Part shown: positions 1-5,294 of the stretch, piece by piece | How the letters are laid out: the number at the start of each line of letters is the position of its first letter | Position numbering within the stretch: position 1 is the first letter of the stretch | NCBI GenBank assembly: GCA_024687845.1 | Contig: JAILEL010000307.1 | Location: 1-5,517 of the forward strand | Source of the DNA: Eubacterium sp. | Lineage (GTDB): Bacteria; Bacillota_A; Clostridia; Lachnospirales; Lachnospiraceae | DNA: 5,517 nucleotides | Direction: 5' to 3' | The notes under the pieces: generated by a model | Seen by the model: only the letters and a program-made list of their open reading frames with translations | What the model was told of the DNA's origin: nothing | Databases searched by the model: none | Position numbers and translations under genes: made by a program

Positions 1-467
1 AGTTCGATTTAATTAAACATATAGAGAATGAAGAGACAGAAGATATATCTCTGGATAATCCTGAGGACAATCCGCTTCACTCAGCTAACCGAGATAATAA
101 TAAGGAACAGATATATGGTGAAATAACGGGATATGTTGAAACAGGACTCATGGTTGATTTTATGAAGGATTACCATGGGAAGAAAGCTGATAAGAATTAT
201 AAAACTGAAGCAAAAGAATATGATATCAGTACTGTAGAAAACGTAATGAGGACGTATATAGAGAAGTTTGATCAGCCTGAAATGCTTCTGACCTATTGCG
301 TCATAGCTCTTTATAAAAATACACCTGATTATAGAAAGTTTAGTCTGAATGCAGCCAGAACATATTGCGCTACGTACATCCAGGCAGGCATCGTAAAGTA
401 TGATGATTTTTTTGCTGATTTGATAGCATTACTGATGAGAAGTGAAATTATAGAAAAGGAAGACTAG
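1..467 (+). CDS. Hypothetical protein, 5'-truncated by the window edge (C-terminal 155 codons)
   Basis: The reading frame is open from position 3 to a TAG at 465-467, so the gene almost certainly starts before the window. The first in-frame ATG (150) has only a weak AGGA 3 nt upstream. The 49 codons before it read as ordinary acidic, polar protein, so a start there is unlikely. The visible part has an acidic, Asn-rich, probably disordered stretch (about residues 1-50 of the visible part). A Lys/Tyr-rich segment follows, then a helical C-terminal half containing YIEKFDQPEMLLTYCVIALY and a second Cys/Tyr-rich helix ending in EIIEKED. No membrane segment, signal peptide or catalytic motif is evident, and I do not recognise the family. 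The stop is 17 nt before the next ATG, and a GGGAGGA lies immediately after the stop, so the two genes are probably co-transcribed. Function unknown. Confidence 0.8.
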   Translation, partial: FDLIKHIENEETEDISLDNPEDNPLHSANRDNNKEQIYGEITGYVETGLMVDFMKDYHGKKADKNYKTEAKEYDISTVENVMRTYIEKFDQPEMLLTYCVIALYKNTPDYRKFSLNAARTYCATYIQAGIVKYDDFFADLIALLMRSEIIEKED

Positions 468-484
468 GGAGGATTAGTAAAGGT

Positions 485-1690
485 ATGGAAGACTTGAATG
501 AAGAAAGAGGTTTAAAAACAGGTTATAAGGTATCATTAATAATATGTATTGGCGCTATTACTATTTTATGCATTCTGTCGGGAATTATAGCCTTATGGGG
601 AAGGGTGAATATTTTTGAAGATATGCCAGCTGGTGGAATCATTGATTATTTTTCTGCATATCCATTAGAAATATATTTATTTTATATTATTAGCACTTGT
701 ATAACACTGATTATACTATTCTGCATAAAAAGAGAGGTGCTTAGAAAATGGTTTGTTATAGCGTATATGTTTCTTGTTTTGATATGCGTGATATTTTCGC
801 TATTTGATTTTAATGTTATAGCAGGTGGATTGTTCCTTGGAAGTTTCTTCTTTTCAATGGGTGTACTTCAGACTATAGGTCTGATTCCAATGACGTTTTT
901 TTTATATTCATATGAATGTACCAGTGATGAGAGCCAGTATAAGCCGAGTTCATTATTATTTTGGATAGAATTAATTGTAGCATTTACTATAGTACCCACA
1001 ATAATGGGAATAAAATTCTGGAGCTATGCAGGTGACACGCTTGCATATATAGTAACTGTTATTTTGATTTTTCTTAAGTTTGCTCTTGATGGTTATATTT
1101 CAAAGAAAAAGCTAGGTATAGTGATTGGAATAATCCTGATATCATTTGTTATCATTTTTTGTATTAATTATTCATCTGAATACATAAATAACAGATTATC
1201 AGCAGCTTTCACAGGTGGACAGTCAGATCCTTATGGATATGGTTATATGTATCTAGAAACTAAAAGAGCCATGAAAGATATGTTATTAATAGGAAATGGT
1301 GCTGAGTATTTTGATGACGCTTCTAAACTTTTATATACCAAGTTGGCGATAGATTATCCACTTATATCCTTTGGCTTAAGTTTTGGTATCATATTTGTCG
1401 TATTAATCGTACTTGCAATAGTTGGTATAGCGATTTTTCTTCTGTTTTTATCGAGGAAATGTACTAAGTCCTTTGAAGGTTATCTTTGTTTTGGTACAGC
1501 AATATATTTTATATTAAAACTCATGATTAGTATAATAGCTGAGTTTTTATTATTTATTTATCTGAGACCACCATTTCTTGGAAGCAGATGGCAAGCCGCA
1601 ACGGATATTATGCTTTTTGCTACTTGCGTGGTACTTGCTAATAGACAAATGAAGATTACAGAACAGGTCGACATGAATAAGGAGGATTGA
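485..1690 (+). CDS. Divergent SEDS-family (FtsW/RodA/SpoVE-like) polytopic membrane protein
   Basis: This 401-residue protein has about ten hydrophobic segments (roughly 16-37, 57-80, 88-107, 113-140, 155-175, 180-200, 209-228, 298-323, 333-357, 370-387), the number expected of SEDS peptidoglycan glycosyltransferases. The C-terminal half follows SEDS order. A DPYGYGY segment (248-254) resembles the family's DP.G.GYQ, and a Gly-containing LLIGNGAEYF (267-276) follows. Then IDYPLISFG (289-297) lies where family members have TDF.FAV.; Asp290 would be the catalytic Asp. RPPFLGSRWQAATDI (361-375) occupies the place of the PF.SYGGSS motif. The EE pair after the catalytic loop and the GGSS motif are not conserved, and the N-terminal half matches only in topology. 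If functional it would polymerise lipid II at the membrane with a class B PBP, but no PBP is in the window. The GGAGG at 468-472 is 12 nt from ATG 485, a long spacing; no better start is present. An O-antigen-ligase/Wzy-like polymerase is the main alternative. Confidence 0.7.
   Translation: MEDLNEERGLKTGYKVSLIICIGAITILCILSGIIALWGRVNIFEDMPAGGIIDYFSAYPLEIYLFYIISTCITLIILFCIKREVLRKWFVIAYMFLVLICVIFSLFDFNVIAGGLFLGSFFFSMGVLQTIGLIPMTFFLYSYECTSDESQYKPSSLLFWIELIVAFTIVPTIMGIKFWSYAGDTLAYIVTVILIFLKFALDGYISKKKLGIVIGIILISFVIIFCINYSSEYINNRLSAAFTGGQSDPYGYGYMYLETKRAMKDMLLIGNGAEYFDDASKLLYTKLAIDYPLISFGLSFGIIFVVLIVLAIVGIAIFLLFLSRKCTKSFEGYLCFGTAIYFILKLMISIIAEFLLFIYLRPPFLGSRWQAATDIMLFATCVVLANRQMKITEQVDMNKED
1679..1686 (+). 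promoter_or_regulatory. Orphan Shine-Dalgarno sequence at the end of the SEDS-like gene
   Basis: AAGGAGGA is a near-perfect anti-16S match overlapping the last codons of the membrane-protein gene. At the normal distance downstream there is no ATG, GTG or TTG that opens a real frame: the nearest TTG and ATG starts (1699, 1707) stop after 2 to 5 codons. It may be a relic of a lost downstream gene. Confidence 0.4.
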
Positions 1691-1854
1691 TTATAGTATT
1701 GGTTTAATGCGCTCTTATAGTTGAAGTGATAAAATTGAATATAGTTAAAGTACTTTACTGAAATTGCATTTTTGAAAAATATTTTTAATTTTTTTGTCGA
1801 AAATGCAATTTTTTTGTCTTAAAAAAGCATATATATTATGAAAGCAAAAAAAGA
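1691..1854. other. AT-rich intergenic spacer with weak promoter-like sequence
   Basis: These 164 bases hold no supportable ORF on either strand. They contain the inverted repeat listed separately and, just before the clpP-like gene, a TATTAT (1834-1839) that could be a -10 box. Its -35 partner (TTTTTG at 1811-1816, 17-nt spacing) is poor. No CtsR-type heptad repeat, the usual clp operator of Firmicutes, is visible. This makes the spacer the likely boundary between two transcription units, but the promoter assignment is weak. Confidence 0.3.
1761..1815 (+). terminator. Possible AT-rich terminator or operator (12-bp inverted repeat plus T run)
   Basis: AAATTGCATTTT (1761-1772) is perfectly complementary to AAAATGCAATTT (1800-1811). 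The 27-nt loop contains a further palindrome, AAAAATATTTTT (1775-1786). The right arm merges into seven Ts (1809-1815). Position after the SEDS-like gene and the T run favour a terminator. The stem has only two G-C pairs and a long loop, so it is weak by that criterion and could instead be a protein-binding site ahead of the clpP-like gene. Confidence 0.4.
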
Positions 1855-1856
1855 AT

Positions 1857-1861
1857 GGAGG
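1857..1861 (+). promoter_or_regulatory. Ribosome binding site deciding the clpP-like start
   Basis: GGAGG lies 8 nt before the ATG at 1870, an ideal spacing. An in-frame ATG at 1855-1857 overlaps this site and has no Shine-Dalgarno of its own, so translation should begin at 1870, not 1855. Confidence 0.75.
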
Positions 1862-1869
1862 AATGTATT

Positions 1870-2451
1870 ATGTATTTACCAGAATTCATAGAGAATAAAG
1901 GAAAAGATGATTTTCGGACTGAGCCGATAGCTCACCAGCTTATACAGAATAGAGCTGTTATGATTTTTTCGGAGATAACAGATGAGATGGCTGCGTCTGT
2001 TATTTCTCAGCTACTATATCTGGACGAAATGAGTGATTCAGATATTTTTCTTTACATTAATAGCCCAGGAGGATCTGTCAGTGCAGGAATGGCTATTTTC
2101 GATTATATAAAATATGGTCTGAAGAGCGATGTTAATACTATAGCTACTGGAATTGCTGCTTCTATGGGGGCGTTTCTTTTGGCGGCAGGGACAAAAGGAA
2201 AACGTATAGCAACTCCATCGACAGAAATAATGATACATCAGCCGCTAGGAGGTGTTCAGGGACAGGCTACAGATATTTCCATTGTTGCTGATCATATTCA
2301 GAAGACGAAAAAGAATCTGGCTGAGATCATTGCCGAGGAATGTTCTAAGGATTATGCAACTGTGTTAGCAGATATGGAGCGGGATAACTGGATGTCGGCA
2401 GCAGAAGCGAAGGAATATGGACTTATCGATATAGTTGGATTTCCAGAGTGA
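1870..2451 (+). CDS. clpP: ClpP-like ATP-dependent protease proteolytic subunit
   Basis: This is a 193-residue member of the ClpP serine protease family (S14), close to the usual 190-210. In order it shows an N-terminal segment in place of the axial-loop region, LYINSPGGS (61-69, oxyanion-hole GG), GIAASMGAFLLAAG (94-107) with nucleophile Ser98, and IMIHQPLGG (120-128) with His123. RDNWMSAAEAKEYGLID (171-187) completes the triad with Asp172. All catalytic residues are present, so the enzyme should be active as a tetradecamer in the cytoplasm with a Clp/Hsp100 unfoldase; none is encoded here. The segment before residue 55 departs from housekeeping ClpP (PIAHQLIQNRAVMIFSEI), and one extra residue precedes the SDV strand. 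The gene lies 67 nt before the AAA-like gene and upstream of a coupling ATPase, so I read it as an element-borne paralogue rather than the chromosomal clpP. The start at 1870 is chosen for its Shine-Dalgarno; a 198-residue form from 1855 is less likely. Confidence 0.93.
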   Translation: MYLPEFIENKGKDDFRTEPIAHQLIQNRAVMIFSEITDEMAASVISQLLYLDEMSDSDIFLYINSPGGSVSAGMAIFDYIKYGLKSDVNTIATGIAASMGAFLLAAGTKGKRIATPSTEIMIHQPLGGVQGQATDISIVADHIQKTKKNLAEIIAEECSKDYATVLADMERDNWMSAAEAKEYGLIDIVGFPE

Positions 2452-2518
2452 TTCTATATTTTTGAAGCACCTACTGGACAGTTAACTATGAATAAGAATA
2501 GAAAGAGAGGGACGAGAA

Positions 2519-3259
2519 ATGTGTGTTGGTCTTAATTGCATAGTCGGTAGACTTGAGATATTGAAATCTGAATATAAATCGTACAAGAATTTTAGACGTA
2601 AGCTGCCTGATTTTCTGATAAAAATAGATGAAGGGAATGGAGAGAGTTATATTACAGAGTTAATATCAGAAACCTATAAGGATAATGACCTTAGGAATTT
2701 TACAGGAAAGTCAATATGCCTGGAGTATAAACTAGATGGCTCTTACTCACAGATTGAAGAGATTTTTAATGACATTGATAATATGTGTTGCTATGGAAAT
2801 GAATATGAAGGAGTTATAGCTATCAACATAACTGCTCTTGTTGATTATTTCAATAGAGAACAGTTTGATCTGTTTATTGAAAATGTGAAGAAATATTCTG
2901 AGTTTTCTTCATTCATTCTATTTATTAATCCGAAATCCTCAAAAGAGGGTGTAAGGTTTTATGACAAGATAGTTAAGGAACTTGAATGGTTTGAGCAGTA
3001 CAAAGTAGATAGATATAGCAACTCTGATTTTGTAGACATCGTACTCGAGAGACTGGAAAGTATGGATATTACAATTACTTCTGAAGAAGCATTATCAAAG
3101 GTGCTAAGCGCCATAATCGAGAAGAGTAAAGTCCAGGTCTGTCGTGACATAAAGATTGTAATTGATGATGTTATACGAAATGTTGATTATGACATGTATA
3201 CACCGGAGATAAACTCTACGAGTATAAAGAAACTCGAGATAAAATATAAAGTGGGGTGA
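2519..3259 (+). CDS. Degenerate AAA+ (CbxX/CfxQ-like) domain protein, probably ATPase-dead
   Basis: This 246-residue soluble protein starts at an ATG 8 nt after GAGAGG. I do not recognise a named family, but its layout resembles a single AAA+ domain of the CbxX/CfxQ type. An N-terminal IVG box and helix (8-26) comes first, then strand FLIKIDEGNGES (32-43) in the Walker A place. A TELISETY helix (46-53) follows, then GVIAINITALVDY (98-110) in the Walker B place, and FILFINP (132-138) where sensor 1 would fall. A helical lid (YSNSDFVDIVLERLES, 166-181, then SEEALSKVL, 188-196) and Arg209/Arg220 complete the domain. The Walker A Lys is Glu42 and the Walker B Asp-Glu is Asn103-Ile104, so ATP hydrolysis is not expected. 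It could be a scaffold or regulatory subunit of an active AAA+ protein. It is translationally coupled to the coupling-ATPase gene. The AAA+ reading is inference from motif order and needs a profile or structure test. Confidence 0.5.
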   Translation: MCVGLNCIVGRLEILKSEYKSYKNFRRKLPDFLIKIDEGNGESYITELISETYKDNDLRNFTGKSICLEYKLDGSYSQIEEIFNDIDNMCCYGNEYEGVIAINITALVDYFNREQFDLFIENVKKYSEFSSFILFINPKSSKEGVRFYDKIVKELEWFEQYKVDRYSNSDFVDIVLERLESMDITITSEEALSKVLSAIIEKSKVQVCRDIKIVIDDVIRNVDYDMYTPEINSTSIKKLEIKYKVG

Positions 3260-3260
3260 T
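3253..3260 (+). promoter_or_regulatory. Ribosome binding site of the coupling-ATPase gene, overlapping the upstream stop
   Basis: GGGGTGAT matches the anti-16S tail (GGTGAT) and lies 5 nt before the ATG at 3266. The TGA stop of the AAA-like gene (3257-3259) lies inside it, so ribosomes finishing that gene clear or deliver initiation on the next. This predicts translational coupling and near-equal synthesis of the two proteins. Confidence 0.65.
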
Positions 3261-3265
3261 GATTT

Positions 3266-4903
3266 ATGAATAAGGTTGGAGATAAATTCGCAGTTGAAAA
3301 GGAAATAATAAAAGAACTATGTTCCCCAAAGAGGACAAAGTGTGGAGGAGCAACTCTGTATTTCCATAATGCTATAGGATATGTAAATAACAGTGAAGGT
3401 CATACAAATATCCTCGGTGGCTCTGGAATGGGTAAATCCCGGAGAATGAGTTATCAAACATGTGCTTCAGTACTGAATAATAAGGAAAGTCTGATCGCAG
3501 TTGATCCCAAAGGAGAGCTATATAAATATACCGCCTGTTATGCCGAAGAAAATCATCAGCTTATATGTATTGATTTCCGTAATCTGCTGTATAGTGTTAG
3601 ATGGAATCCTCTTCACCTGATTACGGTCTTATATCATTCTGGAAATCCTGAGGATAAGGAACGTGCAGAGGCTATATTGGATGAACTGAGTCACAATCTG
3701 TATCCTGCTCCGGAGAATCAGGATCCTTTCTGGATTCAGTCTGCACGTTCCGTTTTTATCGGAGTCGTTCATGCTCTTCTGGATTTTGCAGAGCCAGAAG
3801 AGATTAATATCTGTAATGTTTATAATTTCATTGCAACAGGTGAGGAAAGATTTGGAGCTTCAACATATCTTAAGGAATTCGTAAATATGCTTCCTAAGGA
3901 TTCAGTAGAATCCATGCTTCTTCTGGGATATGTGACCACAGCAAGTGATACAAAAGCAGGTATAAGATCAGTATTTCTGGAGGGACTTTCGCTGTTTGTT
4001 CGTAGTGAGGGACTCAAGAGATTTACATCATATTCAGATCTGAAAATCGATGAGTTGTTAGGAGATAAGCCAGTTGCGATATACATCATCATTCCCGATG
4101 AGAGTCCGGTATATGATGATCTTGCTGGTGTACTAGTGAGCCAGCTGCTTACACATTTCATCAGTATTGCTCAGAATAAATACGATGGAGTTCTTCCTTG
4201 CAGACTGAATATTCTTCTTGAAGAACTTGGAAACATAGGAAAGGCCATTTCTAATCTTCCGCATCTTATGAGTGCAGGGCGTTCAAGAAATATCCGAATC
4301 TATATGATTCTCCAGAGCTTAAGTCAGCTGAAGGATATATATGGAGAAAGTAAGACAGAAACTATTTTAGGAAATGTATCAACAACCGTTGCTTTCAGCT
4401 GCAATAATTATGATACGCTTGAAAGATTTTCGAATATCTGTGGTTCGCGTTATATCAAGGTCGATAAAGTTAATCAGAAGGAACCTCTGATTACTGCATC
4501 GCAGTTAGGTGCCATGGAGATAGGACAGGCATTGATTATACTTAATGGAAGACTTAGATATATTACTAAACTTCCTGACTATGAAGAAGTTTATAAAAAT
4601 GTGAAATTAATGAAACCAATAAATGAAAAGACTCATGATGACATCAGCGTTCGGTACTTTGACCTTCAGAAATTAGTTAAGGAAATGAAGAGAAAAGAAA
4701 TGGACACAAAGGATGCAAGAGATTCATTAAGAGCACCATTCAATCCATTTAGGGATAGAAATGGCGATATGGAAGATATAGATGCGGTCATTGCAAGAAT
4801 AGACAGAGAAATCGCAAAGCTTGAGGCGGAAGAGAAAGAAGCGGAGAAGGAAAAAGAGAAGGAAAAGAAGAAACCAGGGAGAAAGAAAAAGGAAGAAGAA
4901 TAA
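3266..4903 (+). CDS. VirD4/TraG-family type IV coupling protein lacking the membrane anchor
   Basis: This 545-residue protein is the ATPase that would bring a conjugative substrate to a type IV secretion channel. Visible motifs are Walker A GGSGMGKS (51-58), the family signature VDPKGELY (79-86), WNPL (113-116), the Walker B region NILLEELGNIG (315-325), and SAGRSRNIRIYMILQSLSQL (336-355) with the GR.R.I...LQS.SQL pattern of VirD4/TraG proteins. Relatives usually begin with two transmembrane helices. Here the ATPase core starts within 50 residues of the N-terminus and no hydrophobic segment is present, so the protein looks cytoplasmic or anchored by a partner. The Walker B Asp is Glu319 (EE instead of DE). 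The C-terminus (507-545) is a Lys/Glu-rich coiled-coil-like tail ending in a basic GRKKK run that may bind DNA or partners. The start is fixed by the Shine-Dalgarno 5 nt upstream. It lies 6 nt after the AAA-like gene. A non-conjugative TraG-like ATPase is possible, since no other transfer gene is visible. Confidence 0.88.
   Translation: MNKVGDKFAVEKEIIKELCSPKRTKCGGATLYFHNAIGYVNNSEGHTNILGGSGMGKSRRMSYQTCASVLNNKESLIAVDPKGELYKYTACYAEENHQLICIDFRNLLYSVRWNPLHLITVLYHSGNPEDKERAEAILDELSHNLYPAPENQDPFWIQSARSVFIGVVHALLDFAEPEEINICNVYNFIATGEERFGASTYLKEFVNMLPKDSVESMLLLGYVTTASDTKAGIRSVFLEGLSLFVRSEGLKRFTSYSDLKIDELLGDKPVAIYIIIPDESPVYDDLAGVLVSQLLTHFISIAQNKYDGVLPCRLNILLEELGNIGKAISNLPHLMSAGRSRNIRIYMILQSLSQLKDIYGESKTETILGNVSTTVAFSCNNYDTLERFSNICGSRYIKVDKVNQKEPLITASQLGAMEIGQALIILNGRLRYITKLPDYEEVYKNVKLMKPINEKTHDDISVRYFDLQKLVKEMKRKEMDTKDARDSLRAPFNPFRDRNGDMEDIDAVIARIDREIAKLEAEEKEAEKEKEKEKKKPGRKKKEEE
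4844..4867 (+). repeat. 12-bp tandem repeat in the polypurine 3' end of the coupling-ATPase gene
   Basis: Two copies of GAGAAGGAAAAR lie head to tail, each encoding an alternating Glu-Lys unit. They sit in an all-purine run (4843-4873), followed by a second all-purine run (4876-4900). This underlies the charged C-terminal tail and may be prone to slippage in 12-bp steps. Confidence 0.6.
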
Positions 4904-4928
4904 GCGTATTCGGAGTTACTATTTACGG

Positions 4929-4956
4929 TTAACTCAGATTATAATGATAGTATAAT
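4929..4956 (+). promoter_or_regulatory. Candidate sigma-A promoter upstream of the leader ORF (distal)
   Basis: A consensus TATAAT (4951-4956) has TTAACT (4929-4934) 16 nt upstream as a four-of-six -35 match. It starts 25 nt after the coupling-ATPase stop. The -10 is also the right arm of a small ATTATA/TATAAT inverted repeat (4938-4956). It would drive the leader region and the gene at 5301. Confidence 0.4.
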
Positions 4957-4990
4957 TACGTCAATAAGTATACCCTTATTCGATTCAATA

Positions 4991-4999
4991 TGTTATAAT
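4991..4999 (+). promoter_or_regulatory. Candidate extended -10 promoter upstream of the leader ORF (proximal)
   Basis: TGTTATAAT is a perfect extended -10 (TG, one base, TATAAT). No good -35 lies 16-18 nt upstream, which extended -10 promoters tolerate. Transcription would begin near 5006, giving a leader of roughly 55 nt before the small ORF. Confidence 0.5.
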
Positions 5000-5020
5000 A
5001 CAGTTCTCTGATACATTAAT

Positions 5021-5043
5021 CGAAAGTCAGTTCAAAACTTTCG
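5021..5043 (+). other. Hairpin abutting the leader ORF's ribosome site
   Basis: CGAAAGT (5021-5027) and ACTTTCG (5037-5043) form a perfect 7-bp stem around a 9-nt loop. The last stem base touches the GGAAGGGA (5043-5050) that would serve the small ORF. It could set ribosome access or protect the 5' end. There is no T run, so it is not a terminator. Confidence 0.5.
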
Positions 5044-5061
5044 GAAGGGAATAAAATTGGT

Positions 5062-5193
5062 ATGTTCGCGGTAGGATTAATTAAAGATGTATATAATGAT
5101 CTTAGGATAGCGTTGTCTGGAGTAAATGGGCAGGGCTTAAGTTTAATGCGCGCATATGATGAATATTATATTGATAAGTGGAAACGACTTTAA
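5062..5193 (+). CDS. 43-residue small protein or leader peptide
   Basis: A short frame, ATG 5062 to TAA 5191-5193, encodes 43 residues starting MFAVGLIKDVYNDLRIALSG and ending DKWKRL. It is too short for many gene finders. A GGAAGGGA (5043-5050) lies upstream with an 11-nt spacing, somewhat long but usable, and promoters lie just before it. The composition is mixed (hydrophobic start, then Tyr/Asp and a basic end) with no signal peptide or recognised motif. The last codons (5171-5181) contain the left arm of a possible antiterminator, so a ribosome finishing this ORF would cover that arm. I favour a leader peptide that senses translation; a free-standing small protein is also possible. The codon run shows no strong enrichment for one amino acid of the trp or his leader kind. 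Confidence 0.5.
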   Translation: MFAVGLIKDVYNDLRIALSGVNGQGLSLMRAYDEYYIDKWKRL

Positions 5194-5244
5194 TAATAGG
5201 GACTGTTTCTAATGATGCTTTTGGTGTTGAACCGCTTATCTATG
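5169..5244 (+). promoter_or_regulatory. Candidate antiterminator, mutually exclusive with the downstream terminator
   Basis: TTGATAAGTGG (5171-5181) matches the terminator's descending arm TAGATAAGCGG (5252-5262) at 9 of 11 bases. It can therefore pair with the ascending arm (5232-5242). Bases 5173-5181 form nine continuous pairs with 5232-5240, including one G-U. One U-U mismatch follows, then three more pairs (5169-5171 with 5242-5244). The loop is about 50 nt. Formation would block the terminator and allow transcription into the gene at 5301. The left arm lies in the last codons of the small ORF, so complete translation should favour termination. Confidence 0.5.
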
Positions 5245-5271
5245 AATAATTTAGATAAGCGGACTTTTTTT
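5232..5271 (+). terminator. Strong intrinsic terminator (attenuator candidate)
   Basis: CCGCTTATCTA (5232-5242) and TAGATAAGCGG (5252-5262) form a perfect 11-bp stem with a 9-nt loop. The stem is followed after AC by seven Ts (5265-5271). It is oriented for + strand transcription. It lies 38 nt after the small ORF's stop and 29 nt before the next gene's ATG. That leaves little room for a separate promoter, so it probably acts inside the leader of the gene at 5301. Confidence 0.88.
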
Positions 5272-5287
5272 CTCAAAAAATATTAAA

Positions 5288-5294
5288 AAGAGGA
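5288..5294 (+). promoter_or_regulatory. Ribosome binding site of the gene at 5301
   Basis: AAGAGGA lies 6 nt before the ATG at 5301, good spacing and match. It comes 16 nt after the terminator's T tract. Confidence 0.65.

Noticed and set aside
1820..1869. CtsR operator upstream of the clpP-like gene
   Set aside because: No tandem GGTCAAA-type heptads are present anywhere in the spacer.
2038..2238. Minus-strand open frame of 66 codons inside the clpP-like gene
   Set aside because: It lies antisense to a well-conserved protease and its Cys/Ser/His-rich translation looks like a shadow; no ribosome site supports it.
2462..2490. Promoter between the clpP-like and AAA-like genes (TTGAAG with a weak -10)
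   Set aside because: No acceptable -10 box at 16-18 nt; read-through from the clpP-like gene is the simpler view.
2525..2533. VGL tripeptide at residues 3-5 of the AAA-like protein as a ClpP-docking loop of the IGF/VGF type
   Set aside because: Docking loops of Clp unfoldases project from within the AAA+ module; here the tripeptide is at the extreme N-terminus, and three residues are too few to argue from.
2488..2535. 15-codon ORF overlapping the start of the AAA-like gene
   Set aside because: It has no Shine-Dalgarno, a highly basic composition and overlaps the better-supported start at 2519.
2959..3150. Minus-strand open frame of 63 codons inside the AAA-like gene
   Set aside because: The Ser/Leu-rich translation is typical of antisense frames and there is no ribosome site or motif.
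3820..4161. Minus-strand open frame of 113 codons inside the coupling-ATPase gene
   Set aside because: The sense strand encodes conserved VirD4/TraG sequence here; the antisense product is low-complexity Ser/Arg/Thr with no family likeness.
4913..4935. GAGTTA/TAACTC hairpin just after the coupling-ATPase gene as its terminator
   Set aside because: Only 6 bp, AT-rich, with an 11-nt loop and no following T run.
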